Part shown: piece after piece, positions 32,906 to 41,614 of the stretch
How positions within the stretch are numbered: the first letter of the stretch is position 1
Layout of the letters: each line of letters begins with the position of its first letter
Source: Lysinibacillus xylanilyticus
GTDB lineage: Bacteria > Bacillota > Bacilli > Bacillales_A > Planococcaceae
Length of the DNA: 64,000 nucleotides
NCBI RefSeq assembly: GCF_001183605.1
Contig: NZ_LFXJ01000010.1
Coordinates: forward strand, 731,167-795,166
Direction: 5' to 3'
Program-made: the position numbers and the translations under genes
Notes under the pieces: model-generated
What the model was told of the DNA's origin: nothing
Databases searched by the model: none
The model's input: only the letters and a program-made list of their open reading frames with translations

Positions 32906-33005
32906 AATAAAGTATAAGGAATTTGGTTCTATAATATTTGTGGGAAGCTTCACATGGTGCCTTACCCTTAGATGTAGAACCAGAGATATAATTGGGGGAG
33001 ATTTT

Positions 33006-34229
33006 ATGGTACAAGTACATACATGTCAGAATGGTGTGCGTATTGTGTCTGAGCAAATCGATCATGTAAGATCCGTTGCGCTAGGCATTTTTGTTAATGC
33101 AGGATCTCGTTATGAGCTACCTGAGGAAAATGGCCTTACACATTTTATAGAACATATGCTTTTTAAAGGGACAAAAACTCGAACAGCTCGCCAAATTGCT
33201 GAAGAATTTGACCGAATTGGTGGAGAGTTAAATGCCTTTACATCCAAGGAAAATACTTGTTATTATGCAAAGGTTTTAGACCATCATGCAGAGCTTGCAG
33301 TTACAATATTAGCGGATATGTTCTTTAATTCTACGTTCGCACAGGAAGAGTTAGAGAAGGAAAGACAAGTTGTACTAGAGGAAATATTAATGAGTGAAGA
33401 CGCAGCTGATGACGATGTTCATGAAAAGCTATGGGGAGTCATGTATCCAAACGATGCACTCGGTCGTCCAATTCTAGGAACTGCGGCTACTTTACAAACA
33501 TTTACAGCAGATGTGATACGTAACTATATGGCTAAACATTATGGTCCAGAATCAGTTGTTATTTCAATAGCGGGAAATATTTCTGCAAAGCTCATGCAAA
33601 CAATTGAAGACTTATTTGGCCAATATCAGCCATCTCCACTTGCGGTTGAGCCTGTGCTTTCGAATCCTCCTTTTTATCCAGGAGAGATTTCAAAAACTCG
33701 TGATACGGAGCAAGCGCATTTAGCCATTTCTTATCCAGCAATTGGTGTAAAGGATCCGGATATGTATAGCTTTATTGCACTTAATAATATTATTGGTGGT
33801 AATATGAGTTCTCGTTTGTTCCAAGAAGTACGCGAAGAACGTGGTTTAGCATATTCAATATTTTCTTACCAATCTTGTTATGCCGATGTTGGAGCATTTA
33901 CGATTTATGGAAGTACAAGTCGTCAGCAATTATCACAGCTTCAACATACAATTGATGCGACATTACTTGATATCGTAGCAGGTGGCGTGACAGAAGAAGA
34001 ACTTATGAATGCGAAGGAACAGCTAAAGGGTAGTTTTGTACTCGGTCTAGAGGGGACAGGTGCTCGTATGAATCGCAACGGTACTAGTGAGTTAGTGCAT
34101 CGTAAACATCGTTCAGTTGATGAAGTATTAGCGTCAATCGATGCCGTATCAATGGAATCAATCGATCGCTTAATAGCAAAAATTTTAAAAGCTGAGCCAG
34201 CCATTTCAATTATCGGCCCAGAAGCTTAA
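33006..34229 (+). CDS. mlpA: M16 zinc metallopeptidase MlpA/YmxG
   Basis: A processing-peptidase-like M16 protein of 407 residues. The inverted zinc motif HFIEH is at residues 46-50, with the downstream glutamate in EEILMSEDAADD (about 120-131), so the N-terminal half is catalytically complete; the second half carries SSRLFQEVREERGLAYS. The ATG at 33006 follows TTGGGGGAG; the longer frame from 32940 lacks a ribosome site. In Bacillus subtilis this protein influences extracellular protease expression. ylxY, usually upstream, is missing. Confidence 0.93.
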   Translation: MVQVHTCQNGVRIVSEQIDHVRSVALGIFVNAGSRYELPEENGLTHFIEHMLFKGTKTRTARQIAEEFDRIGGELNAFTSKENTCYYAKVLDHHAELAVTILADMFFNSTFAQEELEKERQVVLEEILMSEDAADDDVHEKLWGVMYPNDALGRPILGTAATLQTFTADVIRNYMAKHYGPESVVISIAGNISAKLMQTIEDLFGQYQPSPLAVEPVLSNPPFYPGEISKTRDTEQAHLAISYPAIGVKDPDMYSFIALNNIIGGNMSSRLFQEVREERGLAYSIFSYQSCYADVGAFTIYGSTSRQQLSQLQHTIDATLLDIVAGGVTEEELMNAKEQLKGSFVLGLEGTGARMNRNGTSELVHRKHRSVDEVLASIDAVSMESIDRLIAKILKAEPAISIIGPEA

Positions 34230-34233
34230 AATA

Positions 34234-34277
34234 CAAGGAACACAAAACTATCGCTAAAGTTTGTGTTCCTTTTTAAT
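34234..34277 (+). terminator. Intrinsic terminator after mlpA
   Basis: AAGGAACACAAA pairs perfectly with TTTGTGTTCCTT, followed by T. Confidence 0.9.
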
Positions 34278-34293
34278 TGAAAAGTCTTAATAG

Positions 34294-34328
34294 GAGGATC
34301 TCGATAGCTTTCGAGGTTCTTTTTTTTA
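34294..34328 (+). terminator. Second hairpin terminator before the haem operon
   Basis: GATCTCGA pairs with TCGAGGTTC (one G-U) with a TAGCT loop, then eight T. It insulates the following operon. Confidence 0.75.
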
Positions 34329-34330
34329 GT

Positions 34331-34348
34331 TGAAAATGCTCATTATCA
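34331..34348. promoter_or_regulatory. Possible second Fur-type operator
   Basis: TGAAAATG-CT-CATTATCA is an imperfect 8-bp inverted repeat resembling half of a Fur box pair. It sits upstream of the promoter. Confidence 0.4.
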
Positions 34349-34356
34349 ATTAGAGG

Positions 34357-34408
34357 TTGATATTCTCAATAAAGTTTGATAGTATAATTGATATTGAAAA
34401 TCATTATC
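34357..34408 (+). promoter_or_regulatory. Promoter with Fur box for haem-uptake operon
   Basis: TTGATA at 34357-34362 is followed after 17 bp by TAGTAT, and TATAAT lies at 34383-34388. GATATTGAAAATCATTATC at 34390-34408 matches the 19-bp Fur consensus at 17 positions. Binding of Fur-Fe there would block transcription, so the operon should be expressed under iron limitation. Confidence 0.8.
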
Positions 34409-34432
34409 AATTAAATGGAGGCAAGTATTATT

Positions 34433-35428
34433 ATGAAAAATTGGTTAGGTGTTGGGCTTCTGGCATTATCACTTACATTAGTTGGATGCTCACAACAAGA
34501 AAATGAGGAAAATAAGGAGACACAAAAAGACGGGACATCACAGCAACAGGAAATATCAGAATCAACTAAAGTACAAGTGGAGAAATTTGAGGATGGTGTA
34601 AATGAGGAGGCATTTCAAAAAGCATTAGCTAGTTTTCCAGCAACAGTTCCTGAAAAAATCGTTACTACATCGGTTCCTTTAACAGAGATGCTACATCTTC
34701 TTGATATTACACCTGTAGGCGTTCCAACATCGACAAATCCGATTCCGGCAGATTTTGATGCTATTACACGAGTTGGCTCACCTATGGCACCGGATTTGGA
34801 AATTATCTCAAGTTTACAAACGGACTTAGTAATTGGGGCTTCTTCTCTACAAAGTTCACTGGATCAAGCACTTCAGGGAATGAATTTACCAACAGCCTAT
34901 CTACCGACAGATTCTTATGATGACTTGAAATTGAGCTTCAAGGTACTTGGTACATATTTTGGAAAAGAAGAAGAAATGAATAAAGTACTACAAAATATTG
35001 TTACAAAGGAAAAGGAACTTGAAACAAAAGCACAAGGAAAGAAACTTCCATCTGTCATGCTTGTTATCGGCACATCTGATTCCTTCATGGTTATGAATGA
35101 AAAGTCTTATCTAGGTAGTCTAGTTGAGCGTTTAGGCGCTGATAATATCGCTAAATCAGTATTAAAAGCAGAATCAACTTATTCAGCAATGAATCTAGAG
35201 GACATTGTTGTTGCTGATCCAGATATTGTTTTCGTATTAGCATCAGGCGATCATGGAGCAAACGAAGATAAATTCAAACAAGAGATTGAGAAAAATAGTG
35301 CGTGGAAACAACTCTCAGCTTATAAAAATGACAAGATTTACATGCTTGATTATAGTACGTTCGGTGTAACATCCATTTCTAATGTTGAGACAGCACTTAC
35401 TACAATCGCAGATTATTTCTATAAATAA
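34433..35428 (+). CDS. isdE: Haem ABC transporter substrate-binding lipoprotein (IsdE-like)
   Basis: A 331-residue class III binding lipoprotein: signal peptide with lipobox LVGC (Cys about 19), a Gln/Glu/Lys-rich spacer, then two lobes. The sequence VGSPMAPDLEII resembles the segment of IsdE that gives the haem-ligand methionine (here Met118), and HGANEDKF (His274) sits at about the right distance for the axial histidine; this assignment is inference. Other iron-siderophore proteins lack that pair. ATG at 34433 follows GGAGG; an upstream ATG at 34415 is inside that site. The Fur box and the HugZ-like gene support iron or haem as substrate. Confidence 0.75.
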   Translation: MKNWLGVGLLALSLTLVGCSQQENEENKETQKDGTSQQQEISESTKVQVEKFEDGVNEEAFQKALASFPATVPEKIVTTSVPLTEMLHLLDITPVGVPTSTNPIPADFDAITRVGSPMAPDLEIISSLQTDLVIGASSLQSSLDQALQGMNLPTAYLPTDSYDDLKLSFKVLGTYFGKEEEMNKVLQNIVTKEKELETKAQGKKLPSVMLVIGTSDSFMVMNEKSYLGSLVERLGADNIAKSVLKAESTYSAMNLEDIVVADPDIVFVLASGDHGANEDKFKQEIEKNSAWKQLSAYKNDKIYMLDYSTFGVTSISNVETALTTIADYFYK

Positions 35429-35443
35429 CAATGAGGTAAACCT

Positions 35444-36436
35444 ATGATTAGTACAAGAAGAAGTCGCATCATTATTATCGTAACTTTTGTGCTAACAATG
35501 TTAGCAGCTATCGTTGCGATAGGGCTAGGGAGTGTACATATTACAATCCCAGATATTTTAACAACAATTGTTAATGGTCGTGATAATGATAGCATGTATA
35601 CTACAATTATTTGGGATATTCGTCTTCCACGTGTTTTACTAGCACTAATTTTAGGTGCTAATATTGCGATCTCCGGTGCATTATTGCAGGCAGTAATGGG
35701 AAATCCACTAGCTGATCCAGGGTTGACAGGTGTTACAAGCGGAGCAGCAGCATTTGTTTTAATCATTATATTAGCAAATCCAGAATTCACTCATCTTATC
35801 CCAGTCGCAGCCTTTATAGGTGGTTTAATTGCTGCAACCATAATTTATGCACTTGCCTGGCGACGAACAGGCATTACACCTATTACTATTATTTTGTCAG
35901 GAGTTGCAGTGAATGCACTGTGTGGTGGAGTTATTGGATTTTTATCGATTCTTTATAGTGATCGACTACCATCAACAGTGCAATGGATGAATGGTAGTTT
36001 AGCAGCCAAGGGAAATGCATCACTGCACATGATTTATTTATACGCAATAATAGGCTGGATCGTATCCATTTTTGCGATACGCAAGGCAAATATTATACGT
36101 TTAGGAGATCAAGTGGCAGTAAATTTAGGGGAAAATGTAACTCGTATTCGTATTATGTTATCTATTTTAGCAGTATTTTTAGCGGCTGTCTCGGTAGCCG
36201 CAGTCGGAATGATTGGCTTTATTGGTTTAATCGTACCGCATATGGCTCGAATGCTTGTAGGCTCAGATTATAAATATTTACTACCCATGAGTATGGCGAT
36301 GGGCGCTATTGTGTTACTTATAGCTGATACGGGTGGAAGAACATTGTTTGCGCCACTCGATATTCCAGCGGGCATTCTAATGTCTGTCATTGGTGGGCCT
36401 TACTTCTTATATTTAATGCGAAAGAAGGTGTTTTAA
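35444..36436 (+). CDS. Haem/iron ABC transporter permease (FecCD/BtuC family)
   Basis: A 330-residue membrane protein with about nine or ten helices. Family features include WDIRLPRVLLALILGANIAISGALLQAVMGNPLADPGLTG (in part: RLPRVLLALILGA and GNPLADPG) and the coupling-helix region GFIGLIVPHMARMLVGSD. It would form the channel with the ATPase downstream. It begins 15 bp after the lipoprotein and its TAA overlaps the next ATG by one base, so the genes are coupled. Probably the IsdF equivalent. Confidence 0.9.
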   Translation: MISTRRSRIIIIVTFVLTMLAAIVAIGLGSVHITIPDILTTIVNGRDNDSMYTTIIWDIRLPRVLLALILGANIAISGALLQAVMGNPLADPGLTGVTSGAAAFVLIIILANPEFTHLIPVAAFIGGLIAATIIYALAWRRTGITPITIILSGVAVNALCGGVIGFLSILYSDRLPSTVQWMNGSLAAKGNASLHMIYLYAIIGWIVSIFAIRKANIIRLGDQVAVNLGENVTRIRIMLSILAVFLAAVSVAAVGMIGFIGLIVPHMARMLVGSDYKYLLPMSMAMGAIVLLIADTGGRTLFAPLDIPAGILMSVIGGPYFLYLMRKKVF

Positions 36437-37260
36437 TGTTAAAGATTGAACAGCTATCTGTCCGCTATGAACAAAAAGAAGTTGTCCATAATTTTTCTTT
36501 TGAAGTTGCGAAAGGTGAGATCCTATCTATTATCGGACCCAATGGCTCTGGAAAATCTACTATTTTAAAGGCTATTGCACGTATGCAGCCTTATAATGAA
36601 GGAACTATTATCTTTGATGGCCAAAATATCCGTCGACTCTCGTCCAAAGACATAGCAAAAAAAATGTGCATGTTGAGTCAAAAAAATCAAGCTCCAACTG
36701 ATATATCTGTCAAAAACCTAGTGGCATACGGTCGATATCCACATAAAAAGTGGTTTGAGCGTTTAAACGCAGAGGATGAGGCTATTATTGATTGGGCTCT
36801 TGAGAAAACACATCTCACACATTACAGAGAAAAGCCTATTGCAGCTTTATCGGGTGGTGAAGCACAGCGAGCTTGGATAGCAATGGCTTTAGCGCAGCGG
36901 CCACAAATTTTATTGTTGGATGAGCCAACGACATACTTAGATATAGCACACCAACATGAAGTTCTAGAATTAGTAAGAGAGCTTAATCATGAAATGAGTA
37001 TGACGGTTGTGATGGTGCTCCATGATTTAAATCAAGCATCTAGCTATAGTGATAAAATCGTAGTTGTAAAGGATGGTCAACGCGCCCAAGTTGGCACGCC
37101 TGAAGAGGTAATGACCGAAAAGATGATTCAGCAAATATACAGAATGGAAGCAGAAATTCAATATGTATCATGGGATAGTGCTCCACGGATTCAATTAAAA
37201 AGTACTGTCAAGGCATGGGAGGAAATAGGATGCAAAAAGAAATTGATATTGAGCAAGTAA
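36436..37260 (+). CDS. Haem/iron ABC transporter ATPase
   Basis: A 274-residue nucleotide-binding subunit of the FecE/BtuD type. Walker A GPNGSGKST (about 35-43), Q-loop LSQKNQAP, signature LSGGEAQRAWIAMALAQ, Walker B ILLLDEPTTYLD and the H-loop VLHDLNQA are all intact. It energises the permease encoded just upstream. Its 3' end overlaps the next gene by 31 bp. Confidence 0.92.
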   Translation: MLKIEQLSVRYEQKEVVHNFSFEVAKGEILSIIGPNGSGKSTILKAIARMQPYNEGTIIFDGQNIRRLSSKDIAKKMCMLSQKNQAPTDISVKNLVAYGRYPHKKWFERLNAEDEAIIDWALEKTHLTHYREKPIAALSGGEAQRAWIAMALAQRPQILLLDEPTTYLDIAHQHEVLELVRELNHEMSMTVVMVLHDLNQASSYSDKIVVVKDGQRAQVGTPEEVMTEKMIQQIYRMEAEIQYVSWDSAPRIQLKSTVKAWEEIGCKKKLILSK

Positions 37261-37724
37261 AGCAAGGCTATGAAACATTTATTCAAGGGAAAAAAAGCTG
37301 TGTGTTAAGTCTAGTGGATGGTGAAGGAAAACCTTTTAGTAGCACTACTCCATTTGTGCGTGTGAATGGTAAATTTTACGTCTATATTAGTCGTATCGCA
37401 GAGCATTTCCAACTCATGGAGCAGGCTCAACTTGTAGATTTACTTTGCGTGGCCGATGAGGCAGTAACACCAAATCCATTTGCAGCAGAACGAGCACGTT
37501 GGCAATGTAAACCAAAGCATTTAGGGAATGAAGGATATGAGGACGTATTTGCAGCCTTCAATAAATTGCATAATGCTAAAATGATGGAGCTGTTACGTAC
37601 ACTTGATTTCTCATTATTTGAACTCACGCCATTGGAGGGCCGCTATGTGGTAGGCTTCGGTAAGGCATTTACAATTGATATAGAGAATGATACTTTAGTC
37701 CATGTAGTAATTGATAAAAAATAG
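37230..37724 (+). CDS. HugZ-like haem-utilisation protein (PNP-oxidase fold)
   Basis: A 164-residue protein with the split-barrel fold of pyridoxamine-phosphate oxidase-like proteins. The segments SCVLSLVDGEGKPFSSTTPFV, YVYISRIAEHFQLM and CKPKHLGNEGYEDVF resemble the HugZ family, which binds and may degrade haem. Being the last gene of a Fur-controlled transport operon fits use of imported haem. The ATG at 37230 follows GGGAGG inside the ATPase gene. Direct haem oxygenase activity is not proven by sequence. Confidence 0.78.
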   Translation: MQKEIDIEQVKQGYETFIQGKKSCVLSLVDGEGKPFSSTTPFVRVNGKFYVYISRIAEHFQLMEQAQLVDLLCVADEAVTPNPFAAERARWQCKPKHLGNEGYEDVFAAFNKLHNAKMMELLRTLDFSLFELTPLEGRYVVGFGKAFTIDIENDTLVHVVIDKK

Positions 37725-37755
37725 GTTGCCCTTTTTAGGCAACCATTTTTTTATT
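37722..37755 (+). terminator. Intrinsic terminator after haem operon
   Basis: GGTTGCC pairs perfectly with GGCAACC around CTTTTTA, followed by seven T. It also faces the convergent permease gene. Confidence 0.88.
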
Positions 37756-37922
37756 CTTTAAAAAACCTCTCTTGATAAATTTAATGTAAGGCTGAAGTAA
37801 CTAATGATTATACTCATGATTGTAGGGATCAAAATAATTATCAAAAAATTTTCTGCTACTTGTGATAAATAGTAATGGATAGGGGCTTTGTAAAAGTAAA
37901 GCCTGTATTGTCGCTTTCCCTC

Positions 37923-38549
37923 CTAGAATTCTTTGCGTTGATATAATGCGGTTGAAATGAGAGAGGAGAGCCATAAGATTAAAAGTCCGGCAAAAGGAGC
38001 AAAAAACATATACTGTTTTAAGTTGGATAATGTTAATGTGATATCTGGTAAATACTCTTTTAAAAGATTAAATAAGATACTAGGTATGAAGCAAAGAGCA
38101 ATAAGAAACATTCTTCCCTTTATAGAACCAAATTTAATGTAGATCGGTAATAATAGTGCTAGCATACAAAAGGCCAATGTCACAAGGAGATTAAATGTTA
38201 GAAAAAACTCTGCTGATGACCAGTTATTCGTAAAACGATGAATGATAAATACAATCGGTAGTGCGAGGATAAGTCCAAAAAGCATAAGAAGGACACTAAG
38301 TATATATTTACTAAGTATTATGTCCCCTTTTGAAATGGGCAAAGGATTTGCATATTTATCCCAGTTTCTTTGTTCATCATAAGTAAGAGCAGTTATAGCT
38401 TGAAAGGTCACGATAAATATAATAAGTGTAAAGAGTATTAAACTTTGTTGCATAAAAATTGATATAAATAGGAAGAAAATCAACAGGAAGGCCTGTGCTT
38501 TTATTTGACGCTGAATCGACATTAAATCTTTTAAGATAAGACCAGCCAT
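37923..38549 (-). CDS. ABC-2 type permease
   Basis: A 208-residue membrane protein with six predicted helices and the DEQRNWDKYANPLPISKGDII segment typical of small ABC-2 permeases that pair with YtrB/BcrA-like ATPases. The - strand ATG at 38549 follows AAGGGAGTG; a TTG two codons earlier overlaps the ATPase stop. The partner ATPase is disrupted, so the exporter is probably not functional unless another ATPase substitutes. Substrate unknown; such modules often deal with cell-wall antibiotics. Confidence 0.8.
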   Translation of the reverse strand: MAGLILKDLMSIQRQIKAQAFLLIFFLFISIFMQQSLILFTLIIFIVTFQAITALTYDEQRNWDKYANPLPISKGDIILSKYILSVLLMLFGLILALPIVFIIHRFTNNWSSAEFFLTFNLLVTLAFCMLALLLPIYIKFGSIKGRMFLIALCFIPSILFNLLKEYLPDITLTLSNLKQYMFFAPFAGLLILWLSSLISTALYQRKEF

Positions 38550-38551
38550 AA

Positions 38552-39423
38552 TCAAACACTCCCTTTCACATAAAATAGCATAATATCCTCTATAGAAGGC
38601 TTTTCAAGGGAAAATACCTCATTTACTTCATTTTTTAGAACTAAGGCTTCTATACCAAAGGCTCCATTACGTTTTCTTATAATGGCATGTTCTGGTATTG
38701 CACTTACTTCCTCTTTATTGCCTTTAAATATTCCGTACTCATAGAGCAATACGTCTTTACCTTCACTAAATAGAATTTCGCCGTTATGAATAAATGTAAT
38801 ATAGTCCGCAATCTTTTCTAAATCGCTTGTTATATGAGAAGAAAATAGAATGCTATGCGTTTCATCTTGCATAAACGTTAAAAATAAATCGAGAATTTCA
38901 TCACGAATTATCGGATCTAGTCCACTCGTTGGTTCATCTAAAATTAAAAGTTTTGGATGATGCGACAATGCTATTGCTATGGAAAGCTTCATCCTCATTC
39001 CTCGAGATAATTCTTTAACCTTCTTCCTCTCCGGAACTTTAAATTGTGCTAATCGCTCAAAATAATAGCCTGAGTCCCACGTTTTAAAAACTTTTTTCAT
39101 GATTTTGTCGAGTTGCGTCGCACTAAGTGTTTCAGGCACATGTAAATCGTCAAAAACCACACCGATGTCGTTTTTTATCGATAATTCATATTCGACAACA
39201 TTCTTACCGAATAGCAAAATTTCGCCATATTCTTTTTTGAGTAAAATAAGTTAAAACCTCCGGACGCAATTATGCCGAGGCATAATTGATTTGTAGTAGA
39301 CTTTCCAGCACCGTTTTCTCCTACAAAACCCATGACAGTCCCTTGAGGTACTGAAAAACTTACATCATTAAGAGAAAACCCTTCAAAGCTTTTCTGTAAA
39401 TCATGAACTTCAATAGCATTCAT
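38552..39423 (-). pseudogene. Disrupted ABC transporter ATPase (YtrB/BcrA-like)
   Basis: Two frames together make one ATPase. The first (from 39423) has IEVHDLQKSF and Walker A GENGAGKSTT and then runs into foreign sequence; the second (ending 38552) continues GEILLFGKNVVEYELSIKND, followed by signature ELSRGMRMKLSIAIAL and Walker B LLILDEPTSGLD. About 50 bp containing the AATTATGCC palindrome lies between them, just after Walker A, and shifts the frame. The start abuts the GntR gene stop. Internal re-initiation would give an inactive fragment lacking Walker A. Confidence 0.85.
39242..39294 (+). repeat. AATTATGCC palindrome element inserted in ABC ATPase gene
   Basis: AATTATGCC-GA-GGCATAATT at 39268-39287 is preceded by CCTCCGGACGC and by AAGTTAAAA, the same arrangement as at 50853-50898. 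The similarity ends at the edges of coding sequence, which marks it as an insertion or replacement of about 50 bp. Confidence 0.8.
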
Positions 39424-39801
39424 TTAGTTGTCCTCCTCCAAAATTAATGAAAGTAACTCCTGTAATTCCTCTTTGGTCATTCCCGAAGTTTTGGCCGTTT
39501 TCACTGCTTTTTGCATATGTTCTTCAACTTGACGCAATAATTCCTCACGTAGAAAATCTTGGTTTCGTTCTGTAACAAAGCTTCCTTTCCCAGCTACCGT
39601 TTCGATAAATCCATCCCTCTCTAAATCAGCATAAGCACGTTTCGTTGTCATAACGCTGATTTTTAAATCCTTTGCAAGTGCACGAATAGATGGTAGTGCG
39701 TCGCCTGCCTGTAACTTATTGGCTAGTATCGCTTCCTTAAGCTGTACGGTTATTTGCTCATAAATGGGTTTATCACTGGCGTTGCTTAAATGGATATGCA
39801 T
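39424..39801 (-). CDS. GntR-family (YtrA-type) repressor
   Basis: A 125-residue regulator: winged-helix DNA-binding domain with KPIYEQITVQLKEAI, LPSIRALAKDLKISVMTTKRAYADLERDGFI (in part: RALAKDLKISVMTTKRAY) and GKGSFV, followed by a short C-terminal dimerisation helix region instead of a ligand domain, as in the YtrA subfamily. Such regulators usually control an adjacent ABC exporter. The ATG at 39801 follows AGAGGTGAG; a GTG at 39819 is upstream of that site. The stop abuts the ATPase start. An inverted repeat just upstream is a likely operator. Confidence 0.88.
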   Translation of the reverse strand: MHIHLSNASDKPIYEQITVQLKEAILANKLQAGDALPSIRALAKDLKISVMTTKRAYADLERDGFIETVAGKGSFVTERNQDFLREELLRQVEEHMQKAVKTAKTSGMTKEELQELLSLILEEDN

Positions 39802-39821
39802 AAATTTCTCACCTCTCACAA

Positions 39822-39844
39822 CTGTATATGCACGCTATATACGG
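39822..39844. promoter_or_regulatory. Likely operator of the GntR regulator
   Basis: GTATAT (39824-39829) and ATATAC (39837-39842) form an inverted repeat with a 7-bp spacer, about 22 bp upstream of the GntR start on the - strand. Position suits autoregulation. Confidence 0.55.
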
Positions 39845-39887
39845 TTGTATTGATAAATGCAACATTTTCAAACTTTGGGTAAGGGTC

Positions 39888-39916
39888 ACGAATTGCAAAA
39901 ACTCGGCATATATTGG
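39888..39916 (+). promoter_or_regulatory. Possible sigma-K promoter for the ymxH-dpaAB genes
   Basis: An AC pair near 39889 is 17 bp before CATATATTG at 39907, near the sigma-K pattern AC-N16/17-CATAnnnTA with one mismatch in the final TA. Supported mainly because spoVF genes are sigma-K dependent in Bacillus. Confidence 0.3.
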
Positions 39917-39944
39917 GGTAACGGTTCAAGGAGGGAGATGAGGC

Positions 39945-40208
39945 ATGCTACTATCAGAGATGGTGGATAAAGAGTTAATTCAAATTGAGGGTGGCGTACA
40001 TTTTGGTATATTGGCACATACAGAATGTCTATTAGATGTGCAAACAGGAAAAATTCATGGTTTTGAGATTATTAAAGATAAATTGCCATTCCAAAAAAAG
40101 AAAGTAAAAGTTAGTGAAATGATACCTTGGCATGAAATTATACTAATTGGAGAAGATCGGATTTTATTTAACAAAACAACGACGGTACAGTCAGAATTTT
40201 TACAGTGA
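39945..40208 (+). CDS. ymxH: YlmC/YmxH family sporulation protein
   Basis: An 87-residue PRC-barrel-like protein beginning LLSEMVDKELIQIEGGVHFG, with DVQTGKIHGFEI and IGEDRILF. Members occur next to sporulation genes; the function is not established. It has the usual place before spoVFA, 9 bp upstream. ATG follows GGAGGGAGATG. Expected expression is in the mother cell, by inference from the neighbours. Confidence 0.88.
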   Translation: MLLSEMVDKELIQIEGGVHFGILAHTECLLDVQTGKIHGFEIIKDKLPFQKKKVKVSEMIPWHEIILIGEDRILFNKTTTVQSEFLQ

Positions 40209-40217
40209 GGTGAGCTT

Positions 40218-40997
40218 TTGGAAAATGAAAAATGGCTTGTTATCGGTGAGGACCTAAGGTTAAAGGAATTAGCTACAATGCTAAGAAGCCCATCGAGAAC
40301 GGTATTTTATAAAAGAACATCAGTTTGGAATGAAGAGTTAAATAAGCTTGTTTTAGAATTCCAACCAAATAGAATTATTCTTCCCATTCTTCCACTAAAA
40401 ATTGAAGTGGAACAGCTTTATGGGATATCCCAAGTTAAGTTTTATACAGGGCGTTTGACTATGCATTGGAAGCAATTGCTTGAGAAAAATGAAACAAATT
40501 GCTATTTACAACAAGAATCTTTTATTTGGCAAAACGCAAGATTAACGGCGGAGGGATTTATCGCGACGTTTTACGGACTCGAGCAAAAATGTATTTACGG
40601 ACAAAACTTTACTATCGCAGGTTTTGGACGCACAGCCAAAATGCTCGCATCTTTACTCGTCAAGATGGGCGCTAATGTCCATATAGTTGCGCGTTCAGTT
40701 GTACAAGTGAGTGAAGCAAAGGCATATGGTTATAAAGCTACGAATTTAGATGACCGCCTATGGTCAATTAATGATGGGATTTTTATCAATACGATTCCAG
40801 CTAAATGGATTACAGAATCATTCCAAGATCATGTCCCAGCTGTCCTATATGATTTGGCTTCAGAGCCTGGATGTTTAGATATAGACACTGAGCAATTACA
40901 AACGTACGTACTATTGCCATCATTACCTGGGAAATACTTTGCACATGATGCAGCTACAATATTGTGCAAGGCAATAGAGGAGGAAGAAAATTGCTAA
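40218..40997 (+). CDS. dpaA: Dipicolinate synthase subunit A
   Basis: With DpaB it converts dihydroxytetrahydrodipicolinate, derived from the DapA product, to dipicolinic acid for the spore core. The 259-residue protein has a Rossmann motif TIAGFGRTAKMLASLLVKMGA (in part: GFGRTAKMLA, about 137) and ends LPGKYFAHDAATILCKAIEEE, typical of SpoVFA. It is shorter than the roughly 297 residues of the Bacillus subtilis protein, mostly at the N-terminus. The start is TTG after GAGGTGAG. Confidence 0.9.
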   Translation: MENEKWLVIGEDLRLKELATMLRSPSRTVFYKRTSVWNEELNKLVLEFQPNRIILPILPLKIEVEQLYGISQVKFYTGRLTMHWKQLLEKNETNCYLQQESFIWQNARLTAEGFIATFYGLEQKCIYGQNFTIAGFGRTAKMLASLLVKMGANVHIVARSVVQVSEAKAYGYKATNLDDRLWSINDGIFINTIPAKWITESFQDHVPAVLYDLASEPGCLDIDTEQLQTYVLLPSLPGKYFAHDAATILCKAIEEEENC

Positions 40998-41581
40998 CGG
41001 GTAAACGAATTGGTTTGGGTATTACAGCCTCTCACTGTACGTATGAGGATGTAGTACCTAAAATTCAAAACTTTATAGATGCAGGAGCAACAGTTATTCC
41101 AATAATTACACACTCCGTGTTACATGCGGCTACGCGTTTTGGTACCGGAGAAGAATGGATTGCAAAAATAGAGGAATTAACTGGGGAAAATGTTATTTCT
41201 TCTATTAAAGAGGCAGAACCATTCGGACCATCTAATCCATTGGATGCAATGGTTATAGCACCAATGACAGGTAATAGTATAAGTAAATTTGCTAATGCAG
41301 CAACAGATAGTCCGGTATTGATGGCTGCTAAGGCAACATTGCGAAACGGTTCCCCAGTAGTCCTAGGCATCTCAACAAATGATGCGCTTGGCTTAAATGG
41401 TATGAATATTATGAGACTGCTAAATGCTAAAAACATTTACTTTATTCCATTCGGGCAGGACTCACCACATTCCAAGCCAAATTCCTTGATTGCTGATTTT
41501 GATCAAATGGTAGCAACTGTACATGAAGCGATTACTGAGAAAAAGCAATTACAACCACTGTTTATACAATATTTCAAATAA
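40991..41581 (+). CDS. dpaB: Dipicolinate synthase subunit B
   Basis: A 196-residue flavoprotein-like subunit (flavoprotein/decarboxylase fold) of dipicolinate synthase, made in the mother cell. Motifs: GKRIGLGITASHCTYED, VITHSVLHAATRFGTG, and PMTGNSISKFANAATDSPVLMAAKATLRNGSPVVL (in part: MTGNSISKFANAATDSPV). The TTG at 40991 follows AGGAGGAAG and overlaps the dpaA stop; the GTG at 40964 has no site. Followed by asd and dapA, which supply precursor. Confidence 0.93.
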   Translation: MLTGKRIGLGITASHCTYEDVVPKIQNFIDAGATVIPIITHSVLHAATRFGTGEEWIAKIEELTGENVISSIKEAEPFGPSNPLDAMVIAPMTGNSISKFANAATDSPVLMAAKATLRNGSPVVLGISTNDALGLNGMNIMRLLNAKNIYFIPFGQDSPHSKPNSLIADFDQMVATVHEAITEKKQLQPLFIQYFK

Positions 41582-41614
41582 TTCGCGAATTACACACAAT
41601 TTTCAGTATTTTTG

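Noticed and set aside
34200-39830. Prophage or transposon carrying the haem/GntR block
   Set aside because: No integrase, transposase, attachment-site repeats or tRNA seen; base composition looks like the surroundings. Simple gene gain is enough.
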